This document shows, one piece after another, positions 15,818-48,399 of a stretch of 64,000 bases of DNA (positions are counted from its first letter, which is position 1; every line of letters starts with the position of its first letter). A model generated the notes under the pieces. The model was given only the letters and a program-made list of their open reading frames with translations, had not been told where the DNA came from and ran no database searches. A program made the translations under genes and the position numbers. This DNA comes from Gadus chalcogrammus (lineage: Eukaryota; Chordata; Actinopteri; Gadiformes; Gadidae): positions 20,419,873 to 20,483,872 of the forward strand of contig NC_079419.1 in NCBI RefSeq assembly GCF_026213295.1, read 5' to 3'.

Positions 15818-18800
15818 TTATCTGATGTATAGCTCTGTTATATAGGTTATGATCCCCGCCAGCCGTCCCAGTAGCGTCAGCAGGAGGTCCAGCAGGAGGT
15901 CCCGTGTCACCCACAGTCTCTCCACCACACTGTACTGGCAGTAGCCCATCGCCAGCCCGAAGCCGACGTCCGTCACGTAGTGTCTGGCCAGCAGCAGGCG
16001 GGACAGGCTCACCGCGACCGCCCAGCCCAGCACCAGCACGCGCATGGCCGTTGTGTCCGCCAGCTGCACCAGGATGAAGCGGGCGCACATGGCGGCCCGT
16101 GACGCATGGCCCGACGGGAAGGAGTAGCGCTCCACGAAGAAGGAGGAGAAGATGTCGGAGCGGGTCTGCGGCGGGACACGGCGTCGAACAAACCTCTTCA
16201 CCACTCTGACCAGCAGAAGGTCCAGCAGCAGAGCTGGGCAGTGGGGACAGTTGGGTAGAGTCTTGGGATTAAAAGCCTCTAGTGAAGTACAGTTCATGAC
16301 ACAGATTTGAATAGCACAACGACACGCATAGGCATGATAATCACAATATTATAGGACTAATCAAAAACAGCACAATCTAAGTATTCCCATTAGCAACCAG
16401 TGCTTGAGCTGTGGCTCTATTCCAGCTCAATCTCTTTCAGACAGAAAGTGACCCTGCCCTGAGTGGGTCTTGCTAAAAGTCGGATACATTTCGGCAGGGG
16501 CGGCGCCAAGCGGTTGCTTGCCGTTGCTATAGCAACCCCAAGCAATTGCTCAGAAACCCCAGAGCAACCCCTGATTTTTTGACAAACTCAAACAACATAT
16601 TTGAAATAATGCCATTTTCCGTAAAATGGTATTAAATAAGTTCAACTAAACCTATGGCCGAATGCGGTACCCGTCACCATACCGACCAATCCTGTCATAT
16701 GAATCACCAGATTAAGTGCATAAGTGAGTAGCGTCAAAATTTCAGGGCCGTGACTGTCGTTCAAATCCAGTTCCCGAGCGTTGGGCATGCGCACACTCTG
16801 TAAGTGACATGAACAGATTAAAAAAAAACATACGCACAATTAACACAAACTATCCCAAGCAATATGTACAATATTAATTAATTATTATTTAATGTACATG
16901 AAACAATAATTTCATTAATAGCATAGTCTTACGAAAAATAAATAACATTTCAAATATGCGGACATCTCGCGGCGAGATTATCAGTCAGAGATGTTCGTTG
17001 CCGGCTCGTTGGCGCTTAAAAAAATATGGACAAGTTTTTACTATTTCGAAAGAAATCAAGTTCAAACACGACTCGCGATGGCGAGGCTGAGGATGGGCTC
17101 GTTAATAGCCAGACTTGTGTTGGACTTGGTAGTTGTTCGGAGGGGGGTTATGCTGAGGTCAAGAAACGGAAGAAAATATTGTAGCCTACACAGTTCTGAA
17201 TTAGCAATACAATGTTATCACATGGTTGCTAGCAATGTTGGTGTGTTAAACCGTATGGATAAAGTGGAATATTGCAAGAAGTCCTGTGATCAAGACATCG
17301 ATTTAAGGTAGGCCGTTTGGTTATTAAGTTTGCCCGTCGCAGCATATTGACTTGGGGCCCATGTGATTTGTTTTGAAGTAGAACTAGATTATAGGTTTGG
17401 CTCATGCCAAAGGATGGGTTTATCGTAGCCTGGTATGATCCGCCCTTAATAGAAGTATTATGAAGTATAATAGTATCAACAATAATAGCAACTATTGTAT
17501 TAATGTTCCACATAGGCTTACATTTGAGACGTATCGCGCAACTAATGTGAATGCTTTGGAATGTACCGTGGCGACGGTGGGTCTGAGATGTGCAATTCAC
17601 CACTATTGACAGGACAGCTAACCTTGTAGTTGGGGGACTGCTGACGGGCTGTTGATTGAGAGAACTATGTTGTTTGTTATCGTGTGGCCGCAGTGCCACC
17701 TGGACTAGCAGTGAATGTGTACATGCCGCTGGGCTATTTTCATGTTGGCCTTCTTAAAGATCTTCCTCTATATTGTTCTATGTCTTTACGTCTTTATGTC
17801 TGTGCGTGTGTGAGGGAGAGGGAGAAAGATAGCGCACGTTGAACTGTCAAATGATACGATCACACTCAATCACAGTGGTGCGATTAGTCTGTGTTGTTAC
17901 TGTACTGTAAACTTGCCTCGTACGGGACCGCAACCACCCCAACCCGTGCCGAAAATGTCTTCCCGGCCGTGTCTCTGCCAAATTCAGGTGTTTTGATCAA
18001 GGTTTTTTTTTTTTGACCAGCAACCTCTTGAATTCATACAGCAACTGTTAAGCAACTGCAACAAATTATTTCTGGCGCCGCCACTGCATTTCGGATACAT
18101 CCGGACACTTTTTGGACACATTACGGAGACATTCCTGGAGGCGTTTCGGAGAAAAGTCGAACACATCCGGCACATCCGGACACATTTCGGAGACATTCAC
18201 GAAACATTCCCGGACCCATATTGGACACGATTCGGACCCATTTTGCAGGACTTGACAATAAAATATCTTTGCGTGCCAACAACGGTATCGGCAAATCTGA
18301 AAGTGTTTCCGACGTAGCGTAGCTGAACCATCGTTGTTCATATTTAAACACCAAAGAAGTGTTTTTACGGTGTACTTTTCTTTTTTTTTTGGCCAAATAA
18401 CTTCTCGGAAACATTTGATATTGCCAGAATAATGGCAGCCAACTGTTTAGAAAAACAATGAAGGAATGAAAGGAATGAATTTAATTAGGCCTATTTGTTT
18501 TACTAATTTCAATTGATAATAACTCATAATATCTGACACATGGCAACTCCAAGGTTGTAAAAAACGTTAAATGCTTTCTATGTTATTGTTTTGGCAGAAT
18601 GATATTAAACTTGACAACAGTCAGTGTGTTTGCTGTTTGTCAAATGCCTCCGGAATGTCTCCGAAATCAATTCAATGTTTAATAAAGAAGCAGTTGAAAA
18701 GTAACATGCAGGTTTGAGACGTCAAATTTATTTATATTCTTAACAAACATAAAAATGTCCTCCTAACAAACATAAAAGTAGGCCTAATTGTAGTAGGGTA

Positions 18801-20273
18801 GCGGAATTTGGCCGTGGGCCCACATGGATTAAACACACCAGGGACAACACGAGCACAAGACTGAAAACAAAGACTTTCCACTTTCACATACCTCCCCTCC
18901 TCTCCTCTCCTCTCTCCTATCCTCCTCTTCTCCTCCGCTCCTCTCTCCTCTCCTCTCCTCTCCTCTCCTCTCCTCTCCTCTCCTCTCCTCTCCTCTCCTC
19001 TCCTCTCCTCTCCTCTCCCCTCCTCTCTCCTCTCCTCTCCTCTCCTCTCCTCTCCTCTCCTCTCCTCTCCTCTCCTCTCTCCTATCCTATCCTCCTCTCC
19101 CCTCCCCTCCTCTCTCCTCTCCCCTCCTCTCTCCTCTCCTCTCCTCTCCTCTCCTCTCCTCTCCTCTCCTCTCCTCTCCTCTCCCCTCTCCTCTCCTCTC
19201 CTCTCCTCTCTTCTCTTCTCTCCTCTCCTCTCCTCTCCTCTCCTCTCCTCTCCTCTCCCCTCTCCCCTCTCCCCTCCCCTCCCCTCCCCTCCCCTCCTCA
19301 CCTCACCTCACCTCTACTCTCCCCTCCCCTCCTCTCCTCTCTCCCCTCCTCTCCTCTCCTCCCTCCTATCCTATCCTATCCTATCCTATCCTATCCTATC
19401 CTATCCTATCCTATCCTATCCTATCCTCTCTTCTCTTCTCTCCCCTCTCCTATCTGCTCCTCCCTCCTCTCTGCTCTCCTCCTCTGTAGCGGCTGCCGAC
19501 GATGAATTGTTTTCTCACCTTTGCCCGTTGGTGTTGCCATAACCACTTAGTTCTAATAATTGGGAGATCGGTGACATTGATATTATGCATGATTATTGAT
19601 AGTTATAGCAATTTGGGGGTATTGTTGGTATAAAAAAAAAAACACCACTCTATTGGAGTTGCTAAAAAGAATACAAACATTGCTAAAAAATAGAACATAT
19701 ATATAATCATAGTGAATGAATAAATAGGCCTAAGCAAGTAAAATAAGTTAATGCACTCACTGTTACGAGTTAAAAAATGCAACTCAATTTATAGAACAAT
19801 AATAATGCATACTTAAACGCACAGCCAAAGTCACACAAGCCAGACTCACCGAAAGCGAGATTCAACATGATCTCCTTCTCCGCGATGGTCTCCCCACGCA
19901 GGAGACTGTACAGTGTGCCAATAAACCAGGGGATCCCGTGTCCAGAGATTTCCACGAGTCTCACCAGGGGCCGAATCCCCCCCCAAGAAGACCCCTCGCA
20001 GGCACACACGCCCAGTTTCTTTGAGATCCACAAATCCACTGCCAACATGAACCGGATCGTGATGGTGAATATCGTCTGTTTCAGACTTGACGCGTAATCG
20101 TCGCTCGGTGGTCCAAAGACAGAGTAGGCGCAGCTGGAGCCCCTGCGGCGCGCAGGGCCCTCGGACAGAGACCGGCGGCGCGCAGAGGTCGAAACCTCAT
20201 ATCTACAGTGAGTCGCTGGGCCACTGTTTCCAGAAATACTTCCACGACAACTGTTCCTCCTAGTGTTGATCAT
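15818..20273 (-). CDS. plpp6: PAP2-family lipid phosphatase, phospholipid phosphatase 6-like
   Basis: Exon 1 is 19850-20273 (ATG at 20273) and exon 2 is 15818-16233. They join in frame to 279 residues (human PLPP6 295). PLPP6 is an ER/nuclear-envelope membrane enzyme that dephosphorylates presqualene and isoprenoid diphosphates. Residues about 75-140 (DLWISKKLGVCA, EISGHGIPWFIGTLYSLL) and the join ALLLDLLLV match PLPP6 better than PLPP7. Phosphatase motifs: motif 1 KRFVRRRVP (154-162), motif 2 SFPSGH (179-184), motif 3 SRLLLARHYVTD (219-230). His184, His226 and Asp230 are in place. Motif 1 normally ends RP; here the arginine is valine (GTC). Human PLPP6 is, to my knowledge, a single-exon gene, so the 3.6-kb intron is notable. 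The intron holds a hAT-type element and a pentanucleotide array. Divergent from prdx6. Confidence 0.88.
16495..18086. mobile_element. Non-autonomous hAT-type DNA transposon in the plpp6 intron
   Basis: Starts CAGGGGCGGCGCC and ends GGCGCCGCCACTG, giving short terminal inverted repeats with one mismatch. It is flanked by a perfect 8-bp target duplication catttcgg (16487-16494 and 18087-18094), the hAT size. The 1,592-bp body has no transposase-like frame. Subterminal parts hold repeated gcaa/ttgc motifs such as gctatagcaacc. The ends match those of the element at 60759-61622. Confidence 0.85.
18087..18250. repeat. Degenerate tandem repeat of cggacacattycgg type
   Basis: About eight drifted copies of a roughly 20-bp unit around cggacacat and ggagacattc. 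The hAT element above landed inside this array, because its left flank (16481-16494) carries the same unit. Confidence 0.65.
18891..19486. repeat. Pentanucleotide array, (TCCTC)n with (TATCC)n
   Basis: About 600 bp of pyrimidine-rich pentamers, mostly TCCTC, with a block of about 13 TATCC units at 19367-19428. It lies in the plpp6 intron, about 360 bp from the exon 1 donor. The purine strand makes a long Arg/Glu/Gly open frame that is not a gene. Confidence 0.95.
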
Positions 20274-20819
20274 GTTTGTTCCTCACAAACTTTCACCAAA
20301 AGTCGCTCGAAATTGAATTGTATCACTTGTTCAGTCTGTTGCGCGTAAAACGTTGGCGTCCAGAGAGAGGCGACATGGTCCGGAGAAATAAAATTAAATT
20401 CTGATTAATTCTGCCCTGGGCCGGTCTGGTCACGTGGGACACCGAGGAGACGCACTATACAGGACGGAAATAAACCCTATTACAGTAGCCTACCAAGAGG
20501 ACATCTCTAAACGTTTCCACACTGTGGGTTTCTGTTGGTTGTTATAGTGTTATTGTTATTCCCGATAGCGTGCACTAAAAGTTAAGCATGGAACAAAAAC
20601 TGCAATTCAACAAAAATCATGATGACCCAGTGCCCCTTGTGTTTATGAAATAACAAGCTATGGTTTCCTCACTGGAAATCGACAAACGAATATAGTTCCA
20701 TGTGGTGCACAGCACAGTGGTCAAACAGAGGGAACCGCCCACCCGCTGTTCCCCTTCAAACGCAGCCTGTCATTACTCCTGTTACTGCGCCTGCGCGCTG
20801 ATCGCCTGCTGTGAAGAAG
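20274..20819. promoter_or_regulatory. Divergent intergenic region of plpp6 and prdx6
   Basis: About 546 bp separate the two start codons, which face away from each other, so the region must hold both 5' untranslated regions and both promoters unless upstream exons were missed. A CACGTG E-box occurs at about 20432. No TATA box was seen close to either start. A shared bidirectional promoter is an inference. Confidence 0.5.
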
Positions 20820-29091
<8,272 letters not shown>

Positions 29092-29941
29092 GGACCCCCA
29101 GCCCTCCTACACCCAGGAGGAGGAGGACCCCCAGCCCCCCTACACCCAGCAGGAGGCCCTGGACACCAGCACCAAAACCGGGGCCTTCCAACCAACCCAT
29201 CACCCTGAATAATGTAGAAGAGTCATTTTGTGATTTAAGTGCAATGGAGAGCACCCTTCAAAACAAAAGGACAATCAGAGTGCTTTACATCGGCAGAATC
29301 CACTCTGAGTAGGGGACCTTTTGTAGTTCATAACACTAATTATGGGTCTGTTCCTACCAGGGCACGGGGTAGGGGACGTTACCTTACTACTTTAGTCTAC
29401 TACCCATGCCCCGGTGAGTTGATTGAAACCTGTGTCAGTCCATTACCAAGAGATACCAAATTCCTACCTCATATGAAGGAGGCCCTGCATGGGTTTATTG
29501 GAATACACCAGTTATTGCACTATAGCTGGTAGTTCATAGGCCTACCATCCTAATCATTAAGGACGCATCTCATTCATGGGTTATGACCAGCACAGAAGAC
29601 CAAACTAGTTCTACCTTTGAGGAATGTGGATGCATTTAAATGTTCTTTTTCCACCCATGTTTGAGCACACCAGTGGAGTTAAGGTGAGGAGGTAAGGTGA
29701 TTAAGGAATAATGAAGGTTAAAACACTTTGTCATTTCTATAAAATGTCTAACATTGATCCGCTATTCAATTCCAGGGTTTATTTTTCTGTTATCTTGTTC
29801 GATGTAATTTGTAATTTGTCGTTGGCTGTTGTCAGGCTCCATTGTATCCTTTCCTACTTTACCCAGGAAAACGTTTGCTACCCTCTCAACTTTAGGAGGA
29901 ATCATTCAATCAACTGTGTAATAACAATATGTTGAACAGGC
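29092..29941. other. prdx6 3' untranslated region and convergent intergenic space
   Basis: Directly after the stop, ggaccccca/ccctcctacacccaggagg units repeat a few times (29092-29170). No clear AATAAA was found for prdx6. The rest is plain sequence up to the fggy polyadenylation signal on the other strand. Confidence 0.5.
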
Positions 29942-29948
29942 TTTATTA
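29941..29948 (-). other. fggy: Polyadenylation signal of fggy
   Basis: On the minus strand this reads AATAAAG, about 255 nt after the fggy stop codon. It is the nearest clear signal downstream of fggy that I noticed. Confidence 0.55.
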
Positions 29949-30202
29949 TTAACTGTGAAAACAAGCTTCACATTTGGCCCTTTGCTATGATACGATTTGC
30001 CAAACAGGCAAATTAACACAGATTGTCCCTTCAAGACATCGACATCTTCTTGTTCTTTCATTGGTTTCTTCTTGTGCTTCCAGAATCCTCTTTTGTTGAT
30101 ACAGGGCATATTCAACCTGTGCAATACTCACAATTGTAAAGCTGTGATATTCACAAAGTATTAAAGTCTGGGGGTAATTCTAAATGAAGCGTGTTATTTT
30201 CT

Positions 30203-42999
<12,797 letters not shown>

Positions 43000-43049
43000 G
43001 GGACCCGACCTGGAACCAGAGCCCAGGGGTTAACCACAGACAGTGAGGT

Positions 43050-43310
43050 GTTGGTTCAAACACCCGCCAGTCAAACAAATGCAAGTCAGTCCAACACCCA
43101 CCAGGCAGTCCAACACCCACCAGTCAGTCAAACACCCGCCAGTCAAACACCGGCCAGTCAGTCAAACACCAGTCAGGCGGTCAAACACCCACCAGTCAGT
43201 CAAACACCAGCATGTCAGTCAAACACCAGCCAGTCATTCATCAGCCATTCAGTCAAACACCAGCCCGTCAGTCAGACACCAGCCCTTCAGTCAAACACCA
43301 GAAAGGACAT
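43050..43310. repeat. Minisatellite of cagtcaaacaccc units
   Basis: About 12-14 copies of a 16-22-bp unit combining cagtcagtcaaacacc with a variable ccagc/caccag part. It begins about 60 bp upstream of the fggy start codon, so it may lie in the 5' untranslated region or promoter. Confidence 0.85.
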
Positions 43311-43883
43311 GAATGATGTTACAACGTTAATAGCTAATCCCATTTCTCCTGCTGTTACTTTTTTCTGCATCAGCTTTATATTTCCCTTATTCTCTTACTT
43401 ATACTAATAACATAGGATAACACTTTTTAGATAAAATACAATCAAATTATATCAGATTGTGGTATACTTGTTATAGCAAAGAGACTGTGATTAAATGTTA
43501 TTATTTTAACTTACCATGAATTACCGCGACTTGAAAATGCTTTTCTATTGATCAGCACATAGACAAAAACCAAGCTGGGGCCATAAAGTGAACCTTATAA
43601 GTGTTTATCTTTGCCAGTTCCAGATGATAGCAGCTAGATACCATGTAATGATCCTCAAAACCAACAGGTTAAAGACCTTTCCATCGCACTCTGCACTGAG
43701 CGGAATATACGACGGGAGTCGAGGCGGGCCAAAAAGCATTTATTCGCAAACGTAGAAAACAATGCGGTCATAATGAAGTCATTCTGCTGAAAATTTCGCA
43801 AAGTGCTTACAATAATACATTTGCCCTTCATGCATAATCATCCGTCTCATTAAAGTATTTGTAACAATTTATGTCCCTCTCCT

Positions 43884-43954
43884 CCTTCCTTCCTTCCTTC
43901 CTTCCTTCCTTCCTTCCTTCCTTCCTTCCTTCCTTCCTTCCTTCCTTCCTTCCT
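43884..43954. repeat. (TTCC)n microsatellite
   Basis: About 17 TTCC tetranucleotides. Intergenic. Confidence 0.97.
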
Positions 43955-44639
43955 AGTAGTAAGTAAAGAACCTAAAGTAATATTGTGTGTTTCTGTAAGC
44001 GTGGTAGTGTATACGATTTTTGGAGTGAATGGGTGCAATAGGCCTACATGAGCTTCACGGACCCTTGTATGGGAACCAGTGGCTGCTACAAACTACTAAC
44101 AAAATCTCACAAGCCAACCAATCCACAGAAACAATCCAACATATGTGGCTCTGTTGAAGAGTACAGTCCTTTTGGAGTCTCCGTCTCTGCCATTGGGGGT
44201 CCAGATAAACAGCTGTCCGGAAGTGATTCTGTCTATGACCTGACGAATGTTTGGAGGCTTGGAGTCACCAACGGAGGAGTTGGAGTCCGCAGAGGAACTG
44301 AACAAAACAGCAGGGGCAGGAAGAAAAGAGGCCCCCCACCTCAACACCAGACAGGGTTGGCTGTGACAGAGGGGGGTCGTTCTCCAGGGGCCCTGATTGA
44401 ATTGTTATCTAAATTTACCGACCCGTTAATGGATCCACACATTCAGAATCATCTTTCTCTTTATCTGCTTGCTCAGTCTGGGTGTATGTGTGTGTCTGTG
44501 AAAGGTGAAAGTGCTAATGTCCATTTGTGTGTGTATGTTGGTGAGTGTGCCAGCACATATCAGTGTGTGTTTGTGTGTGTAAGATTATGTGTGTGAGCGC
44601 TAGTGTTCAAGTGTGTGTGTGAGCGCTGGTGTTCCTGTC

Positions 44640-44840
<201 letters not shown>

Positions 44841-45603
44841 TGGGTGTGTATGGCTGAGCGTTCCCGTTCATGTCTCAATGCATTCATGTGTCATGGTACG
44901 TCTCTGTGTGCAACGCTCGCCCATATGAAGGGTGTGTTTTCCCAACAAGGCCCTGGTCCCGCCCCCTCCTGGACACTCGACAACAAAGGCAGGCCTGTTG
45001 TGGGGCGGCCAGGACCAGAGCCTTGATTAGAAACTGTACTCAGTGGAAACAGCTGGCCGGCATGGAGGGGAGGAAGGTGGGGTTATCGTCGAGAGGTGAC
45101 AGGCCCATAGAGGAGGGGGACGACGACAGGAAGTGAGGCCGTGGAACAGCCCGACTTCGATCGCTCGGAGGTTGTAAACACAGGTGTAGCAGAGATGTAG
45201 ACACTCAAGATGGAAAGGATTTCATGTGATTTCATGTGTTATGTATATGGTAATGTATCACAGCACACACATATGTATTATTACTGTATTGCTTATTAAC
45301 TCTTATTGGATCTTGTATTGGTATGTTATTCACACTGCAATCTGCAATTTGTTACACGGTTTTGGATGCCTGAAATTCACGTCATGGCCACTAACGACTC
45401 TCGACACGTGACAAATCAAAGTGAAACTGGGTACATCCATACATGTCAAATATCTCTATACATACAACACACTCAACACAAAACTTGTCTGGTTACATTA
45501 AATTATAATCATATACACCTAACATAATTATCTACTACAACTTGTTTTGAATAGAATATTCCACTCTGCCAAACAAATCTATACATAAGGAGAATACACA
45601 GGA

Positions 45604-45740
45604 GACAGATGACAGGGAAACCGACAGTAAAAAAGACAGACAGACAAGAAACAGACAAAGTGACAGACAGGCATCAGGAGACAGGCAGACAGAAAAGAGA
45701 CAGGCAGGCAGACAGGCAAGCGACAGACAGTCAGACGACT
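45604..45740. repeat. Degenerate CAGA/CAGG repeat
   Basis: gacaga, caggca and agacagg units with interruptions. Intergenic. Confidence 0.75.
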
Positions 45741-46517
45741 CCCAGCTTTCCAAAACATCCCAAACATGAATCTCCACTTGGAGGTGTCGGAGCATCGACA
45801 CACCACAGTGTGCCTCCTCAGTATGTCTTCTCAGAAGGATTGACCTGTAGCCGCCGGCCCTCCCCTCTGGTCTACCTCTGGTCTTCATTTATTTATAGTA
45901 GAGGCTGAAGAGCCGCTGAATAATACAAGGAAGAGGCCACAGAGCTGGACTCCTTCTTTAGAGGACAATGGTTGGGCATATACAGCACCGTAGTAATTAC
46001 ATTGATATGGAATATCTACTTCCCTATCGGTCTGGGAACATCAATATGGCTCGCCTAATAAGAATTGAATCCCTGAATGGAGGCCTATACATTTTGCTCT
46101 AGCACGTAAAGCAAAGCTGAACATTTATGTTCTAAAATATCAGAACGAATTGTTTGGCTTGCAAACTGTGTGCTTTTATTTTGTATTGTCAATACAAAAA
46201 TTATTGTATGTTTATTTTCACAACCCACAGTAATTAAACGTGACGTGCGCTTTATTCTCACTACTTTCTTCCGAGACCAACCAGAGGAGAAGTGTTTGAT
46301 TAAATCTCTGATTGTTTCTTTAACGAAGGTAATGCTTCAGAACGGTTTTAACATCGTGTTGAGGATGGGTGCATAATTCGGCGGGTAACTAAATATTCAA
46401 TAACACTACGTCATCCCAGAGTACATTGCTCCACTGCATTACCTAATCCCACAAAGCATCGCGGTAGGCGTGGCTATGGCCCGTAGTCAGAGAAACTCGC
46501 ATGTCATTAGGACCAAG

Positions 46518-46582
46518 CACCGCCCGCACATCATCTCCAGCCAATGGGAGGCCGTAGAAATGACATCATTGTTATTTTCAGT
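46518..46582 (+). promoter_or_regulatory. jun: Core jun promoter elements: GC box, CCAAT, AP-1/CRE-like site, MEF2-like site
   Basis: In order: ccgcccgc (about 46520-46527), ccaatgggag (46541-46550), TGACATCA (46561-46568) and ttattttcag (about 46572-46581). The mammalian JUN promoter has the same order: Sp1 site, CCAAT (CTF/NF-Y), the jun1 TRE-like TGACATCA bound by Jun/ATF dimers, and an A/T-rich MEF2/RSRF site. This supports autoregulated, immediate-early expression. Transcription start would be near 46.6 kb, with a 5' leader of about 0.3 kb. Confidence 0.8.
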
Positions 46583-46932
46583 ATAGCCGCAGCTTAGAGG
46601 TGGATAAAGTTCGTCTCCACGTTGGAAGTGAAAGAAAGTACTATACCGATCCCCACTTTTAATGTCTATATGGAAAGATAGCATCGCCGGAGCATTTTCA
46701 AATTGAAAACAAGTGATGTTTATCTTTCTGGGAACCTTATTTCGGTGATGACCATCTTATTTTAAAGAAAGTTTTTTTTTTATAGGACACCGAAAGTTGT
46801 CAAGTAAGTAGCATTTAAAGACAATAGACGGACTCCGTCCAGACGACTTTTGTAGACATTTGATGCTCGAAACAGTCGAGGTAATAACTGAAGATATTAG
46901 CCTACAGAACTGTGTAACAACGCCTATGCCTT

Positions 46933-47904
46933 ATGCCTACCAAGATGGAAGCAACATTTTACGACGAGTCTGTAAAAGCCGCTAATTCTCAGCACGACGG
47001 AATGACGGGAGGGTACGGATTCAACCCGAAGACCCTCAAACAGACCATGACGTTGAACCTCAACGACCCAAAGAATTACAAACCCGGGCTCCGCTCCAAG
47101 GCCATCGACATCCTGACGTCTCCCGACGTCGGATTGCTGAAACTGGCCTCGCCTGAGTTGGAGAGACTAATCATCCAGTCGTGCACCGGGCTGACGACTC
47201 CCACCCCGACCCAGTTCATATGTCCCAAAAACATCACGGACGAGCAGGAGGGCTTCGCCGACGGTTTCGTCCGCGCCCTGGCAGAGCTCCACTACCAACA
47301 GATGCCCAACATGAGCGCCGACGCACAGACCAATGTGCCAAGCGCCATGGGCGCCGTGGCGCAGAGCGCGTCCGAGGAGGGCGGCGTACAATACAGCTGC
47401 ACGGTGCGCCCCGAGCACCCACCGGAATATACCAACTTGGGCACTTTCAGTCGGGCTGATGGCTCTGCGTCGGCACCTACTGGCGAAAGACAGATCTCCT
47501 CTTCGAACTATCCCACCGCGCAGTCCTCCCAGAGTCGACTCGAAGCCCAGCTGGCGGCGCAGCACGCACGGCTACAGGCGTTCAAAGAGGAGCCCCAGAC
47601 GGTGCCCGAGATGTCCGGCGACTCCCCGCCGCTGTCGCCCATCGACATGGTGAGCCAGGAGCGGATCAAAGCCGAGAGGAAGCGCATGAGGAACAGAGTC
47701 GCGGCGTCCAAATGCCGGAAAAGGAAGTTGGAGAGGATCTCTCGGCTGGAGGACCGGGTGAAAAACCTTAAAACCCAACACACCGAGTTGGTGTCCTCCG
47801 CAAACGTGCTCCGGGACGAGCTGGCCTTGCTGAAGCAGAAGGTGATGGACCACGTGAACAGCGGCTGCCAGCTGATCCTCACCCAGCAGGTCGGGACGTA
47901 CTGA
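46933..47904 (+). CDS. jun: c-Jun, bZIP transcription factor (AP-1 subunit)
   Basis: A single intronless frame of 323 residues, as expected for vertebrate JUN (human 331). It starts [13 protein letters not shown], like human MTAKMETTFYDD. The JNK-docking delta region [18 protein letters not shown] and the phosphoacceptor sites LTSPDV and LASPEL (human Ser63/Ser73) are present. [17 protein letters not shown] matches the GSK3/degradation region. The basic region (about 245-270) is [20 protein letters not shown] with the redox Cys, followed by the leucine zipper (about 270-305). The end [14 protein letters not shown] matches c-Jun rather than JunB/JunD. It dimerises with Fos, ATF or Jun proteins in the nucleus. 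Neighbour fggy is divergent, as in human. The middle region is shorter than in human. Confidence 0.97.
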   Translation: MPTKMEATFYDESVKAANSQHDGMTGGYGFNPKTLKQTMTLNLNDPKNYKPGLRSKAIDILTSPDVGLLKLASPELERLIIQSCTGLTTPTPTQFICPKNITDEQEGFADGFVRALAELHYQQMPNMSADAQTNVPSAMGAVAQSASEEGGVQYSCTVRPEHPPEYTNLGTFSRADGSASAPTGERQISSSNYPTAQSSQSRLEAQLAAQHARLQAFKEEPQTVPEMSGDSPPLSPIDMVSQERIKAERKRMRNRVAASKCRKRKLERISRLEDRVKNLKTQHTELVSSANVLRDELALLKQKVMDHVNSGCQLILTQQVGTY

Positions 47905-48372
47905 GGGCCAGGGCGACATGGACCCGGCGTGGGGGGGTGGGTGTGCACTTCACTAACCCTTCACAACGAGACAGTTCAGCGTGTGTTGGGGGACCAACAC
48001 GCAGCTCCGAGTGGCGTGTCGTGCACCCTGACAGAATGGAGACAGAATAAACTTTTTTGGAGTCATGTTAACTCCCAGCATTACAGGCCTGGTCCCACTT
48101 GTCTTCCAGTTTCTATTTACTGTCCATGCGTTCGGTTCTTCTACCACTTCTCTTCTCTCACCAGCGACCATTTGTACAGAGCACGATAACGTTTCCTACC
48201 TTTTACACGGGAAGAACGACTAGAGGTGTTTACTGACAACTTGCCTTGTTTTCTTAACTTTTACATCGATACAAATTGTAATATAGACGTAGCGTCGATT
48301 AGACCCAAACTGTTACTTTTTACTATTTTTATGCAGTCATTTTGAGCACTTCAGCATTTGTAAATATGATGT

Positions 48373-48378
48373 AATAAA
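48373..48378 (+). other. jun: Polyadenylation signal of jun
   Basis: AATAAA about 470 nt after the jun stop codon, at the end of an AT-rich 3' untranslated region. Confidence 0.65.
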
Positions 48379-48399
48379 CATTAGACACATATATGACCT

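Noticed and set aside
18732..19301. 189-codon Arg/Glu/Gly frame on the minus strand
   Set aside because: It is the purine strand of the TCCTC pentanucleotide array in the plpp6 intron.
44048..44596. 182-codon plus-strand frame between fggy and jun
   Set aside because: No domain or family was recognised, it runs into GT repeat at its end, and there is no splice or promoter support.
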